Shown piece after piece: positions 1-8,300 of a DNA stretch of 28,718 bases (the first letter of the stretch is position 1; every line of letters begins with the position of its first letter). The translations under genes were made by a program, and so were the position numbers. The notes beneath the pieces are model-generated. The model saw only the letters and a list, made by a program, of their open reading frames with translations. It did not search any database and was not told where the DNA came from. The stretch spans positions 1-28,718 of the forward strand of contig JAZOCR010000113.1 of the NCBI GenBank assembly GCA_045596605.1, given 5' to 3'. This DNA is from SIG622 sp045596605. Lineage in GTDB: Bacteria; Bacillota; Clostridia; Oscillospirales; CAG-382.

Positions 1-814
1 TTGTAAAGCATATTTTTTGTTCTTTAATAAAAATACCTGAAATGTATTCGGGTTCGACCGGGTCAAGTGCTACGGTTATGTCAGCACCTCTTTTTAGCAG
101 TTGATTCTTCAAACACTCAAAATATACCTTCGTGATATTTCCGAAATCCTTGATAAAATACTTTGTTTCGGCAAGATTTTCAAATGTTGGAAGATGAACG
201 TTTCCTGTGCCACTGTTGCAGTCAGTAAAAACTTCTTCGATACTGCCGTTTTCTTTATCATCAAGCTTCAATTTAGAGCATAATCTTTCGACAGAGCGTT
301 CGAGCTTGTTTTTAAGAATATACTGTGATGTGCAACTTCTGATAATCGAATTTGCTCCAAGACATGCAGAAAGATATGCATATGCTTTTGTATATGCCTG
401 TTTTTTCTTTTTACTAAGCTCTCGTATTTCCTGATTTATTAACTCAGCCTTTTTTGTGTCCCAGGCCTTGCCAAGGTCAACTATCGTTTCGCACACTGCT
501 GGATAAGTTGGTTCAAAGCTATGCGGTGCAGTACCGTCAAGTACGGCAACGGAAAGCTCCGGGATTATTACGCCGTCAAAAGATGAAGGACTCGATGAAC
601 AATAATAATTTTCTACTTTATATCCAAGCTTTGTTGCTTTATCAGAGATTTTACGCATTGTTGTGCTTTTTCCGCAACCTGGACCGCCTTTTAAAATGTA
701 TATTCTTTTCAACTTTTCTGGTGAAAATATTTTATCAAATAGGTTATAAAAACCGTAGGCTGTATTTGCGGCTCCGTAATATTCGTACCGCATTATGTCT
801 TGCTTTTGCTTCAT
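1..814 (-). CDS. P-loop ATPase, PRK06851-like, C-terminus cut by window edge
   Basis: An open frame runs on the minus strand from an ATG at 814 off the left edge, giving 271 residues without a stop. A good ribosome binding site (GGAGG) lies just upstream. Residues 40-48 are a Walker A loop, GGPGCGKST, preceded by the strand KRIYILK. Further along come a CSSSPSSFDGVIIPEL stretch and DGTAPHSFEPTYPA followed by IVDLGKAWD. I recognise these from the uncharacterised Firmicute family PRK06851, whose members are about twice this length and carry a second P-loop in the missing half. A Lys-rich segment follows, around residue 150. Function is unknown; nucleotide binding is safe to infer. No partner gene is visible, because the neighbour at 1062 is also minus but has its own promoter and terminator. 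The family assignment is from memory of motifs, not from a search. Confidence 0.8.
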   Translation of the reverse strand, partial: MKQKQDIMRYEYYGAANTAYGFYNLFDKIFSPEKLKRIYILKGGPGCGKSTTMRKISDKATKLGYKVENYYCSSSPSSFDGVIIPELSVAVLDGTAPHSFEPTYPAVCETIVDLGKAWDTKKAELINQEIRELSKKKKQAYTKAYAYLSACLGANSIIRSCTSQYILKNKLERSVERLCSKLKLDDKENGSIEEVFTDCNSGTGNVHLPTFENLAETKYFIKDFGNITKVYFECLKNQLLKRGADITVALDPVEPEYISGIFIKEQKICFT

Positions 815-915
815 AAGCTCCTCCGTGCCGTTTACGGCAATAATTTATACAGTGTTAAGATACTCGTATGTGAATTATAGATTTTTAACTTTTTATAAGT
901 CATATGATATACTAT

Positions 916-944
916 ATGTTATGATAAATTCATGGTTTTGACAA
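916..944 (-). promoter_or_regulatory. Possible sigma-A promoter for the P-loop ATPase gene
   Basis: Reading the minus strand, TTGTCA (944-939) is followed after 17 bases by TAACAT (921-916). The -35 is a 5/6 match but the -10 only 4/6. The start codon is about 100 bases downstream at 814. The rest of 815-1061 is A/T-rich, with no gene visible. Confidence 0.35.
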
Positions 945-1009
945 TAAATTCGGAATTAAATTATTGGTAGAGTTAGAAAACATAGCAAGTAAAATATTAA
1001 AAATACAGA

Positions 1010-1049
1010 AAAATGAAATAACGCATGCCACACCTTTGCGACATGCGTT
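1010..1049 (-). terminator. Rho-independent terminator of the alpha/beta hydrolase gene
   Basis: AACGCATG (1042-1049 read on minus) pairs with CATGCGTT (1020-1027) around a 14-base loop. It is followed on the minus strand by a moderately T-rich tract. It lies 12 bases beyond the hydrolase stop codon. The T-tract is broken by A and C, so efficiency is uncertain. Confidence 0.6.
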
Positions 1050-1061
1050 TGATAGTTTTAT

Positions 1062-1712
1062 TTATTTTTCATTTACCTGTGAAATAAGCCAGTCTACAAG
1101 CTCACTGCCTGTATAAGCCATATCCCAGGAATTATGCTCAAGCTTTCCGTAAAGAGTAATGGTTGCTTTTCCACCTGCACGGTTAACAGCTTTTACCATT
1201 TCGATTGAACGCTTTACAGGAACCACTTCGTCAAGAACGCCGTGAAAAGCTTTTATCGGAATATCCTTGAGAAGGGGAGCACGCCATTCCATACCACCGC
1301 CACATATTGGAGCCATTGCTGAGAAATAATCAGGATATGTAATACCCATTTCCCAAGTGCCGAATCCACCCATGCTGAGTCCTGTGATGGATATTCTTGA
1401 TTTATCTGCGTTATACTCTGATGCAGCAAACTCAATAAGCTCCATGAGCTCTTCTATGTAGTTGTTCCATACTCTGTCTGCAGGGCACTGGGGAGAGAGC
1501 ACGATAAAGCCTCTGGGAGTGTGCTTTTCATAGGTTTTTGCAAGACCGTGCTTCTTTATAAGCTCAACATTGTTTCCACGTTCTCCGGAACCGTGAAGAA
1601 AGACAATCATAGGAAGCTTTGATTCCTTTGAAAAGTTTTCAGGCAGAGCAACAAGATAATTAAATTTAACTGATGGTTTATTCTTACTTGTAAAAATATG
1701 TGCAGTATTCAT
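1062..1712 (-). CDS. Alpha/beta hydrolase, prolyl-oligopeptidase/esterase-like (COG4099 type)
   Basis: A 216-residue alpha/beta-hydrolase with no signal peptide or membrane segment, so cytoplasmic. The oxyanion motif HGSG is at residues 40-43. The nucleophile elbow GLSMG is at 111-115 (Ser113), the likely acid is Asp161 in HGVLDEVVP, and the likely base is His193 in EHNSW. The order and spacing fit small 'predicted peptidase' or PHB-depolymerase-like esterases; the substrate cannot be told. The start at 1712 was chosen over an in-frame start at 1808 because a strong promoter (1755-1783) lies between them. An AAAGGA ribosome site also sits about ten bases before 1712. The gene appears monocistronic, with its own promoter and terminator. 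Catalysis of an ester or peptide bond is inferred from the family. Confidence 0.88.
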   Translation of the reverse strand: MNTAHIFTSKNKPSVKFNYLVALPENFSKESKLPMIVFLHGSGERGNNVELIKKHGLAKTYEKHTPRGFIVLSPQCPADRVWNNYIEELMELIEFAASEYNADKSRISITGLSMGGFGTWEMGITYPDYFSAMAPICGGGMEWRAPLLKDIPIKAFHGVLDEVVPVKRSIEMVKAVNRAGGKATITLYGKLEHNSWDMAYTGSELVDWLISQVNEK

Positions 1713-1754
1713 ATAATAAATCCTTTCACAGATGATACATATATATTTCTTTTG

Positions 1755-1783
1755 ATTATACAACAAAATTAATTTATAATCAA
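1755..1783 (-). promoter_or_regulatory. Sigma-A promoter of the alpha/beta hydrolase gene
   Basis: On the minus strand TTGATT (1783-1778) and TATAAT (1760-1755) are separated by exactly 17 bases. Transcription would begin near 1748, leaving a leader of about 36 bases to the ATG at 1712. Confidence 0.75.
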
Positions 1784-1914
1784 GTGTTTTTTGTATCAAA
1801 ATTTTCAAATATTCTCAGATCGTTTTTGTTCAGCTTGATATAATATTTGAATTAATAAGCTGATTCTGTGTATTACACTTAATTTATAATATAAAAATTG
1901 TTTTCAATATTGCC

Positions 1915-1943
1915 TTGTATAACATTAAAATTTGTGATAAAAT
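1915..1943 (+). promoter_or_regulatory. Sigma-A promoter of the Mrp gene
   Basis: TTGTAT (1915-1920), a 17-base spacer and TAAAAT (1938-1943) put the transcript start near 1950. That leaves the ATG at 1959 with no room for a ribosome site and favours the TTG start at 2001. Confidence 0.65.
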
Positions 1944-2000
1944 ATCGTTGTCAGAAAAATGATGAATTTATTGATATTAAAATTGAAGGGAAGTATAAAA

Positions 2001-2831
2001 TTGTCAGAATGTACTCATAACTGCAGTACCTGCAGTTCAAACTGTGCTTCAAAAGAGAAGGAAAGTCTTCTTTTTAAGCTTCACGAAAAATCAAAAATCA
2101 AGCACGTAATAGGCGTTGCAAGCGGTAAGGGTGGAGTTGGTAAATCAACAGTTACCTCGCTTCTTGCTGTAGCTATGGCTCGTAAGGGCTATAAGGTAGC
2201 AATTCTTGATGCTGATATCACAGGTCCCTCTATTCCGAAGAATTTTGGTCTATCCGGAATGCTTACAGGCGATGAGGACGGTCTTATTGTTCCTGCAAAA
2301 ACAAGAATGGGAATTGACGTTGTATCTGCAAACCTTATGCTTGAGGATGAGGAAACTCCCATTATATGGAGAGGACCTGTTGTTGCAGGTGCAATCAAGC
2401 AGTTCTGGGAAGAAGCATGCTGGAACGAAGTAGACTATATGTTTGTAGATATGCCTCCCGGAACAGGTGACGTACCACTCACCGTATTCCAGTCCTTGCC
2501 GATTGATGGTGCAATTATTGTTACAACTCCCCAGGATCTTGTTTCTATGGTTGTTTCAAAGTGCGTAAATATGGCAGAGAAGATGAAAGTTGACGTTCTT
2601 GGTATTGTTGAAAATATGAGCTATATCGTATGCCCTGACTGTGGAAAGAAGATTTCTGTATTCGGACAGCCCGAAAAGCCATCTGTTGCTGATTCACATT
2701 TACTTGCAACTCTTGCAAAGCTTCCTATCGACCCAAAGGTAACTTATCTTGCCGATAATGGCAGAATTGAAGAAGCTCTGACAGACGGGCTTGATGAAGC
2801 GGTTTCGCTCATCGAAAAACTTAAAAAATAA
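2001..2831 (+). CDS. Mrp/NBP35-type iron-sulfur cluster carrier ATPase
   Basis: A 276-residue member of the Mrp/Nbp35 (ApbC) ATPase family, which carries and transfers Fe-S clusters in the cytoplasm. Residues 42-50, GKGGVGKST, form the deviant Walker A loop. Asp70-Ala-Asp72 and MPPGTGD (151-157) are the other nucleotide-site motifs. The C-terminal CPDC (211-214) matches the cluster-binding CxxC of Mrp. The N-terminus adds Cys4, 8, 11 and 15 (CX3CX2CX3C). The start is set at TTG 2001 because a GAAGGGAAG ribosome site ends eight bases before it. An in-frame ATG at 1959 lacks a ribosome site and lies only about nine bases after the predicted transcript start. The gene looks monocistronic, with a promoter at 1915 and a terminator at 2838. 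The family call is firm; the start is likely but unproven. Confidence 0.93.
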   Translation: MSECTHNCSTCSSNCASKEKESLLFKLHEKSKIKHVIGVASGKGGVGKSTVTSLLAVAMARKGYKVAILDADITGPSIPKNFGLSGMLTGDEDGLIVPAKTRMGIDVVSANLMLEDEETPIIWRGPVVAGAIKQFWEEACWNEVDYMFVDMPPGTGDVPLTVFQSLPIDGAIIVTTPQDLVSMVVSKCVNMAEKMKVDVLGIVENMSYIVCPDCGKKISVFGQPEKPSVADSHLLATLAKLPIDPKVTYLADNGRIEEALTDGLDEAVSLIEKLKK

Positions 2832-2837
2832 AATTTT

Positions 2838-2863
2838 GACCGGGATAGCTCCCGGTCATTTTT
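2838..2863. terminator. Bidirectional terminator between mrp and the YaiI/YqxD gene
   Basis: The perfect 8-bp stem GACCGGGA/TCCCGGTC closes a four-base TAGC loop and is followed by ATTTTTG on the plus strand. The minus-strand side reads into AAAATTTTATTTTTT, so it can serve both converging genes. Confidence 0.85.
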
Positions 2864-2869
2864 GTATAC

Positions 2870-3313
2870 CTATTTATCTTTAATTTTCAAAATCAGTTCC
2901 CAGAAATTCTTTTCAAAAGTCAAATCGTTTTCACTTTTTCGTGGTTTTGGACCTTTCATATGCTTTCCGCTCATTCGCAGCTTTTTTGCAGCATATCTTG
3001 TTTCCATAAGGTAAACTATATTGTCGCCATTAAATTCAAATCCATTCTGGTTCATAACGTAGGCTTTTTTGCTAAGACACATTGATGCAAGACCGTAGTC
3101 CTGGGTTATCACAACATCACCCTTTGAAATCATATTTACAAGTGCGAAGTCAGTGCTGTCAGCACCCTTTGACACGACAATTGTTTCTATACCGCCACGA
3201 ACAATTTCATGAGATGTATCGCAGACTAAAATACATTCTATAGAGAACTCTTTTGCAATTTTTATTGCAATATCAGTGACAGGACAAGCATCGGCATCAA
3301 TTAATATTTTCAT
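2870..3313 (-). CDS. YaiI/YqxD family protein (UPF0178, DUF188)
   Basis: A 147-residue cytoplasmic protein of the UPF0178/DUF188 family, at the usual full length. The N-terminal MKILIDADACPV is the hallmark of the family. A second conserved block is GDVVITQDYGLASMCLSKKA. A basic KKLRMSGKHMKGPKPRK segment follows near the C-terminus. The fold resembles PIN-like nuclease domains, with acidic residues near the N-terminus, but no function is established. The ATG at 3313 has an AAGGAT ribosome site, and a promoter lies at 3340-3368. It converges on mrp through the shared terminator and is divergent from murB. Confidence 0.92.
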   Translation of the reverse strand: MKILIDADACPVTDIAIKIAKEFSIECILVCDTSHEIVRGGIETIVVSKGADSTDFALVNMISKGDVVITQDYGLASMCLSKKAYVMNQNGFEFNGDNIVYLMETRYAAKKLRMSGKHMKGPKPRKSENDLTFEKNFWELILKIKDK

Positions 3314-3339
3314 TTTTATTATCCTTATGTTTTTTATTT

Positions 3340-3368
3340 AGTTTAGCACAAAAATATTAAATATGCAA
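3340..3368 (-). promoter_or_regulatory. Sigma-A promoter of the YaiI/YqxD gene
   Basis: On the minus strand TTGCAT (3368-3363), a 17-base spacer and TAAACT (3345-3340). It is back to back with the murB promoter, the two -35 boxes lying 26 bases apart. Confidence 0.55.
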
Positions 3369-3394
3369 ATATTTTTTAAAATAGTGCTAAATCC

Positions 3395-3423
3395 TTGATT
3401 TTATTTATATTTTGTGTTAGAAT
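3395..3423 (+). promoter_or_regulatory. Sigma-A promoter of the murB-whiA-dnaE operon
   Basis: TTGATT (3395-3400), 17 bases, then TAGAAT (3418-3423), giving a leader of roughly 40 bases before the murB ATG. Confidence 0.6.
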
Positions 3424-3469
3424 ATATTTTGTATAATAATATCTACATTGTAATTGTGGGAGCTATGAT

Positions 3470-4402
3470 ATGAATTTATCTGATTTTGAACTTATGGGAA
3501 TAGTAAAGTATGACTTTTTGCTTTCTGACGTTACAAGTATGAAAACCGGCGGAATTGCAAAGATAGCTTTTTTTCCCAAAGGCAAGAATGAACTAAGAGA
3601 AGTAATGGATTATATAAAGAAAGAAAGTATAAAGTACATCGTTATAGGAAATGCAAGTAACATTTTGTTTTCAGACGACGGCTTTGACGGTGCTGTAATA
3701 TTTACGGAGAAAATGAAAAACACTTTTGCGTTAACTAAAAAGGACATTGATAACCTTAATGTAAACGCTTCAGCTGGCAGCTTTTACATTTACGCAGAAG
3801 CAGGCGTTTCTCTTACTGCTTTTTCGTACAAAACTCTGAAGGACGGTTTTTCAGGGCTTGAATTTGCATACGGCATACCCGCAAGCCTTGGCGGTGCAAT
3901 TTATATGAATGCCGGTGCATACGGCGGAGAAATGTCGGCTGTGCTTTATGCGGCAGAATATCTTGATACAGATGGAAATTTCAAAATATATGTAAATGAT
4001 AAAGATGAATTTTCCTACAGACATAGTCCGTTTATGAATTGCCCTGAAAAAATTATTGTCGGAGGAATTTTTAAACTTAAAAAGTCAGAGGATAATTCTC
4101 CTCTTGCCGAGGCTGAAGGCAATATGGCAAAAAGACGTGAAAAACAACCTCTTGAATACCCAAGCTGTGGCAGTGCGTTTAAGCGTCCCAAAGGACATTT
4201 TGCAGGTGCACTTATTGAGGGTGCAGGTCTTAAAGGCGCAAGTGTTGGCGGTGCTTACGTTTCTGAAAAGCACGCAGGCTTCATAATAAACAAGGGTGGT
4301 GCAACAACATCTGACGTTCTCGGGCTTATAAAGCGGGTTCAGGATACCGTTTTTGAAAAATACGGAGTAATGCTTGAGCCGGAAATACGCATTGTAAAAT
4401 AA
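3470..4402 (+). CDS. murB: UDP-N-acetylenolpyruvoylglucosamine reductase MurB
   Basis: MurB reduces UDP-GlcNAc-enolpyruvate to UDP-MurNAc with FAD and NADPH, the second committed step of peptidoglycan precursor synthesis in the cytoplasm. The 310 residues show the FAD-binding part (TGGIA at 26-30, GNASNILFSDDGF at 60-72, GIPASLGGAIYMNAGAYGGEM). The catalytic region follows: Arg184 in YRHSPF, the proton-donor Ser235 in PSCGSAFKRP, and Glu305 near the end in EPEIRI. The ATG has a GGGAG ribosome site. It is the first gene of an operon with whiA (33 bases on) and dnaE. Many Firmicutes have rapZ and yvcK between murB and whiA; both are absent here. Confidence 0.97.
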   Translation: MNLSDFELMGIVKYDFLLSDVTSMKTGGIAKIAFFPKGKNELREVMDYIKKESIKYIVIGNASNILFSDDGFDGAVIFTEKMKNTFALTKKDIDNLNVNASAGSFYIYAEAGVSLTAFSYKTLKDGFSGLEFAYGIPASLGGAIYMNAGAYGGEMSAVLYAAEYLDTDGNFKIYVNDKDEFSYRHSPFMNCPEKIIVGGIFKLKKSEDNSPLAEAEGNMAKRREKQPLEYPSCGSAFKRPKGHFAGALIEGAGLKGASVGGAYVSEKHAGFIINKGGATTSDVLGLIKRVQDTVFEKYGVMLEPEIRIVK

Positions 4403-4435
4403 ATATCTTAATTTCAGAAATTGAGGGATTTACAA

Positions 4436-5347
4436 ATGACTTTTACTCAGATGATTAAAAGTGAAATATTGAAGCTTAAAAATGATAAAAAATGTTGCCG
4501 TAGAGCAATGCTTTATGGACTGCTTCTGTTTTCTCCCTGGTTTGAGGAGGGAAAAATAAGCTTTACGTCTGAAAACAGGGAAATTGCAGAAAAGGTTTTT
4601 TCTCTTTTAGAAGAGGCATTACCCGGTGGCAATGTTGAGTTCCATACTACAAATACCTCTGAACGCACAGAATACAGAGTTTGTATTCGAGACGTTGATA
4701 AAAGTAATGAGCTGTTATCCTCATACGGCTATGCCGGTGGTACTACATACAGAATACTTTTTGAAAATTTCTACTGTGATGCTTGCCGGTCTGCGTTCTT
4801 AAGGGGGGCTTTTCTTTCCTGTGCGAGTGCGGTAACGCCTGAAAGTGGATACCATATGGAGTTTGTTGTATCCCGTTTCAATCTGTCAAGGGAATTACTT
4901 CGTTTTTTGAAGGTGTGCGGATATGATGCCAAATATACAAAGCGAAATTCGCACTATGTGGTTTATTTTAAAGATAGTGATACGATAGTTGATATAATTG
5001 CTTTTATCGGTGCGGTAAATTGCAGCTTTGATATGACAAATCTGATTATAGAAAAAAATATAAGAAACAACTGTAACCGTGTAGCAAACTGTGAAACTGC
5101 AAATATAAAAAGAACTATATCTACTGCACAGAAGCAAATAGATGCTATAAACGGTCTTATGGACAGCGGAAAATTCAGTTTGCTGTCAGATGAATTAAAG
5201 CAAACCGCACAGATAAGACTTGAAAATGATGACGTGTCGCTCGGCGAGCTTGCGCTTCTACATAATCCGCAGGTTACAAAATCCTGTGTGAATCACAGAC
5301 TTACGAAAATATGTGATATATGGGATAGTGAAAAGAATTACAAATGA
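4436..5347 (+). CDS. whiA: WhiA, sporulation/cell-division regulator family protein
   Basis: A 303-residue WhiA homologue: an N-terminal LAGLIDADG-homing-endonuclease-like fold without the nuclease, joined to a C-terminal helix-turn-helix. Typical stretches are the LRGAFLSCASAVTP and YHMEFVVS blocks, the RNSHYVVYFKDSD segment, and NCNRVANCETANIKRTISTA ahead of the DNA-binding end (LGELALLHNPQVTKSCVNHRL). WhiA is needed for sporulation septation in actinomycetes and affects division and chromosome segregation in Bacillus. The ATG at 4436 was chosen because GAGGG lies eight bases before it; an in-frame TTG at 4421 overlaps that ribosome site. It is translated with murB and dnaE, the stop being 21 bases before dnaE. 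Confidence 0.95.
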   Translation: MTFTQMIKSEILKLKNDKKCCRRAMLYGLLLFSPWFEEGKISFTSENREIAEKVFSLLEEALPGGNVEFHTTNTSERTEYRVCIRDVDKSNELLSSYGYAGGTTYRILFENFYCDACRSAFLRGAFLSCASAVTPESGYHMEFVVSRFNLSRELLRFLKVCGYDAKYTKRNSHYVVYFKDSDTIVDIIAFIGAVNCSFDMTNLIIEKNIRNNCNRVANCETANIKRTISTAQKQIDAINGLMDSGKFSLLSDELKQTAQIRLENDDVSLGELALLHNPQVTKSCVNHRLTKICDIWDSEKNYK

Positions 5348-5368
5348 TTTTTCAGGGAGGTTTTAGTC

Positions 5369-8300
5369 GTGATACCTTTTGTACAGCTTCATCTTCATAC
5401 TGAATACAGTCTTCTTGACGGTGCTTGCCGTATAAAGGATATTGCCGGCCATTTAAAACAGCTCGGTCAGAATGCCTGCGCTATCACAGACCACGGTGTT
5501 ATGTACGGCTGTGTGCAGTTTTATAAGGAAATGAAAGCACATGGCATAAAACCTATAATAGGCTGTGAGATATACGTTGCGCCCAAAAGCAGATTTGATA
5601 AAGTGAGGGTTGATAATTCTGCGTATAATCATTTGGTGCTTTTATGTAAGAACGAAACAGGTTACAAAAACCTTATAAAAATCGTTTCCAAATCTTTTAC
5701 CGAGGGCTTTTACACTAAGCCAAGAGCAGATATTGAGCTTCTGTCGCAGCACAGCGAGGGGTTAATTGCGCTTTCTGCGTGCATAGGAGGATATATACCT
5801 CAGCGCATTTTAAACAATGACTACGAGGGTGCAAAAGCTCATGCAGAAAAGCTTCTTGAAATATTCAGTGAAGGTAACTTTTATCTTGAAATACAGGACC
5901 ATGGAATTGAGGCGGAGAAGAAGGTAGCACTTTCTCTTCGCAGACTTTCAGCTGAAACAGGTATTCCGCTTGTTGCTACCAATGATGCACATTATATAAC
6001 CAAAGATGACTCAAAAACTCATAAGGTTCTTACCTCAATTCAGACGAACAATTCTCTTGAATTTGAAACAGATGAGTTTTATATAAAATCGGGTGAGGAA
6101 ATGCTTTCGATTTTCCCCGATGTTCCGCAGGCAATTGAAAACACGGTGAAAATCGCAGACAAGTGTAACTTCGATTTCGATTTTGACAAAATGTTTCTGC
6201 CGGCATTCTTTACTTCTGATGGCAGCTCCGCATACGACTACTTTGTAAGAAACTGTCACGAGGGTCTTGAGTTGAGGTTTAAAGCTGCCGAGTCCCTTGG
6301 TGAGAGAATAAACCGAGAAGAGTATAATGAAAGACTTGAAGGTGAAATAGCCGTTATTAATAAAATGGGCTTTGTTGAATACTTTTTGATAGTTGCTGAT
6401 TATGTAAGCTTTGCAAAATCAAAAGATATTCCCGTCGGTCCCGGCAGAGGCTCAGGTGCGGGAAGCCTTGCAGCGTATTGTCTTGGAATTACGGATGTTG
6501 ACCCTATAAAATACAATTTGCTTTTTGAAAGGTTTCTCAATCCCGAGAGAGTAAGTATGCCTGACTTTGATGTTGATTTCTGCTATGAAAGACGCTCAGA
6601 GGTTATTGAATACGTTGCGGAGCGCTATGGCAGAGAAAGAGTTACCCAGATAATAACCTTTGGTACAATGGCGGCAAGAGCCGCAATACGTGATGCCGCA
6701 AGAGCACTCGAAATACCCTATGCAGAAGCCGATGTTGTTGCAAAGCTTATTCCCCGTGAGCTTAACGTCACAATAGATAAGGCGCTTGCGAGTGTTCCGG
6801 AACTATCAGAACTCTACAAGGATAACTTAACTATTAGAAATCTTATTGACGTCGCAAGAAAGCTTGAGGGAATGCCGAGAAATGCATCAACTCACGCCGC
6901 AGCGGTTGTTATTTCAGATAAATCCGTTGATGAATACGTTCCGCTTTCTTTAAATGGAGGCATAATAGTAACTCAGTATAATATGAATGAGGTTGCAGAG
7001 CTTGGTCTATTGAAAATGGACTTTCTGGGACTTAGGAATCTTACGATTATTCATAATGCTGAAGAACGAATAAGGCACAGACTTCCTGATTTTAATATTG
7101 AAAAAGTTCCACTTGACGATAAAAAGACCTTTGACATGCTTTCAGAGGGCAACACAGAGGGTGTATTTCAGCTTGAATCTGCCGGAATGCGCAGTCTTAT
7201 TATGCGTCTTAAACCGAGAAGCATCGAAGATATTACTGCCGCTATTTCATTGTACCGTCCCGGACCTATGGATTCAATTCCAAAATATATTGAAAACAGA
7301 AATAATCCTGAGAAGATTTCTTATGTTGACGAGAGATTAAAGGATATTCTTGACGTTACGAACGGATGCGTAGTTTATCAGGAACAGGTTATGCAGATTT
7401 TCCGTGTTCTTGCAGGATATTCTTATGGCAGAGCAGACGTTGTGCGCAGATATATGAGCAAGAAAAAGGTTGCTGAAATGGAAAAAGAAAAAGAGTATTT
7501 CCTTTACGGCAAAAAGCGTGATGACGGAAGCTTGGAATGTGAAGGTGCAGTTGCAAGAGGTGTATCTGAAGAAGATGCTCTTAAAATATATGACGAGATG
7601 TCAGAGTTTGCAAAGTACGCTTTTAATAAATCCCATGCCTGCGCATATTCGGTAGTAGCATACAGAACTGCATATCTTAAATGTCACTATCCGAGAGAAT
7701 ACATGTCTGCACTTATAACAAGCGTTCTTGATAATGAAAGCAAAGTTGCATCCTATATCGCTGAAATTGAAAGACAAGGCATAAAGGTTCTCGCTCCTGA
7801 CGTAAATAAAAGTGGAATTGATTTTACTGTTGACGGAAACAATATCCGTTTCGGACTTCTTGCCATAAAGAATATCGGCAGGAACGTTCTCATGCGTATC
7901 ATTGATGAGAGAAATCTCGGTGGAGAGTATAAGAGCCTTGAAGATTTTCTTTCAAGAACCTGTGAATTTGAAGTTTATGAAAAGGTTGTTGAAAATCTGA
8001 TTAAAAGCGGTGCTTTTGATTGCTTTGGGAAAAAAAGAAGTCAGCTTTTATCGGTATATTCTGATGCAATTAAAAGTCTTGCAAAGTCCAGAAGTGCTGA
8101 CGTAAAAGGTCAGATTGACCTTTTTTCACAGCTTTCTGCTGACGAAGCACCAAGTAAGCTTATAATTAATTATCCTGACATAGATGAAATGTCACAAATG
8201 GAGCTGCTTACAATGGAAAAGGATGTAGCAGGAATTTACTTTTCCGGTCATCCGCTTCAGGAATACAGAAATTATGCCGAAAAAATCGGCGCCTCCCCTA

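Noticed and set aside
101..816. Three plus-strand open frames at the left edge
   Set aside because: They oppose the minus-strand P-loop ATPase, whose Walker A and family motifs are clear.
1713..1808. A 32-residue N-terminal extension of the alpha/beta hydrolase
   Set aside because: It would be encoded across the gene's own -35 and -10 elements and has no ribosome site.
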